From positions 1-24,056 of the forward strand of contig JAEZWQ010000045.1 in NCBI GenBank assembly GCA_023420085.1: a DNA stretch of 24,056 nucleotides, in the 5' to 3' direction. The position numbers and the translations under genes are program-made. The notes under the pieces are model-generated. The model saw only the letters and a program-made list of their open reading frames with translations, was not told where the DNA came from and searched no databases. The DNA is from Bacillota bacterium. Its GTDB lineage: Bacteria > Bacillota > Clostridia > Lachnospirales > Lachnospiraceae. Below, in pieces: positions 23,955-24,056 of the stretch (the stretch's first letter is position 1; each line of letters starts with the position of its first letter).

Positions 23955-24056
23955 TCTTCGCCCCTCTCATTGCACCGTACGTACGGGTCTCGTATACGGC
24001 GCTACATTTATATGTTAATACAACTTATCTTAGATAGTATTCAAGAGGTTTGACCA
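23932..24056 (-). mobile_element. Group II intron, 3' end with domains V and VI (rest beyond window)
   Basis: On the minus strand 24002-23972 gives a complete domain V: GCGCCGTA pairs with TACGGTGC, with an inner UACG/CGUA hairpin and a two-base CG bulge. The catalytic triad reads CGC rather than AGC. Domain VI follows: AGAG, GGG, GAAGAT, a short loop, ATCTTC, CCTC, then a bulged A seven bases from the end, and CTCTAT. This places the 3' splice site at about 23932, with the 3' exon starting TTTTGCTAG. A frame VKPLEYYLR-stop on the minus strand (24054-24025) may be the end of the intron-encoded reverse transcriptase, but this is too short to prove. The intron is antisense to mtnN. Confidence 0.88.

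Noticed and set aside
24025..24054. C-terminus of an intron-encoded reverse transcriptase
   Set aside because: Only nine codons are in the window and another frame is equally open for eight codons, so it is noted in the intron entry but not called as a gene.

Overview
The window is AT-rich, densely packed DNA from a low-GC Gram-positive anaerobe, most likely a clostridial species (Clostridia, possibly Lachnospiraceae-like). This rests on the paired glgC/glgD glycogen genes, spoVG, mecA, an LCP cell-wall protein, a clostridial-type Tad pilus locus (DUF5702, DUF6382-FHA) and strong AGGAGG-type ribosome binding sites. The taxonomic call is inference. I saw no rRNA, tRNA or CRISPR array, and no gene-free stretch exceeds 300 bases.

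Layout. (1) 1-3215, minus: a large secreted surface protein, cut by the window edge, with a thioester-like domain and three VaFE-type repeats. (2) 3428-6984, minus: glgC-glgD-spoVG, overlapping or abutting, then a terminator, then an EamA transporter. (3) 7158-16623, minus: a roughly 9.5-kb run of overlapping genes encoding a Tad/Flp type IVb pilus. In transcription order it holds a prepilin peptidase with an apparent 5' frameshift, a TadZ-like protein without a P-loop, the TadA ATPase, TadB, an enlarged TadC, a 54-residue Flp pilin, DUF5702, a TadE-like protein with a Cys/His tail, a second and intact prepilin peptidase, a second TadE-like protein, DUF6382-FHA, and finally RNase HI with its own terminator. 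(4) 16793-18094, minus: a PLP-dependent Orn/Lys/Arg decarboxylase with a strong terminator. (5) 18214-21910, plus: LCP protein, EamA transporter with a C-terminal extension, MecA. (6) 22073-23161, minus: murG, convergent with mecA across a 92-nt imperfect hairpin. (7) 23235-23954, plus: an MTA/SAH nucleosidase whose last codons are supplied by the 3' end (domains V and VI) of an antisense group II intron that runs off the window.

How it fits together. Most of the window concerns the cell surface: a covalently stabilised surface protein, a Tad pilus, and wall assembly (MurG, LCP). A promoter-like element (AGGGAATATAC...TAGTTA) occurs both upstream of the surface protein and immediately upstream of the Tad operon, which suggests shared control. 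The points most worth a second look are the frameshift at the head of the Tad operon with a second peptidase further down, the intron-altered mtnN 3' end, the TadE-like protein with a duplicated YH...C/CxxC module, the structured element between mecA and murG, and the shared surface-gene promoter element.
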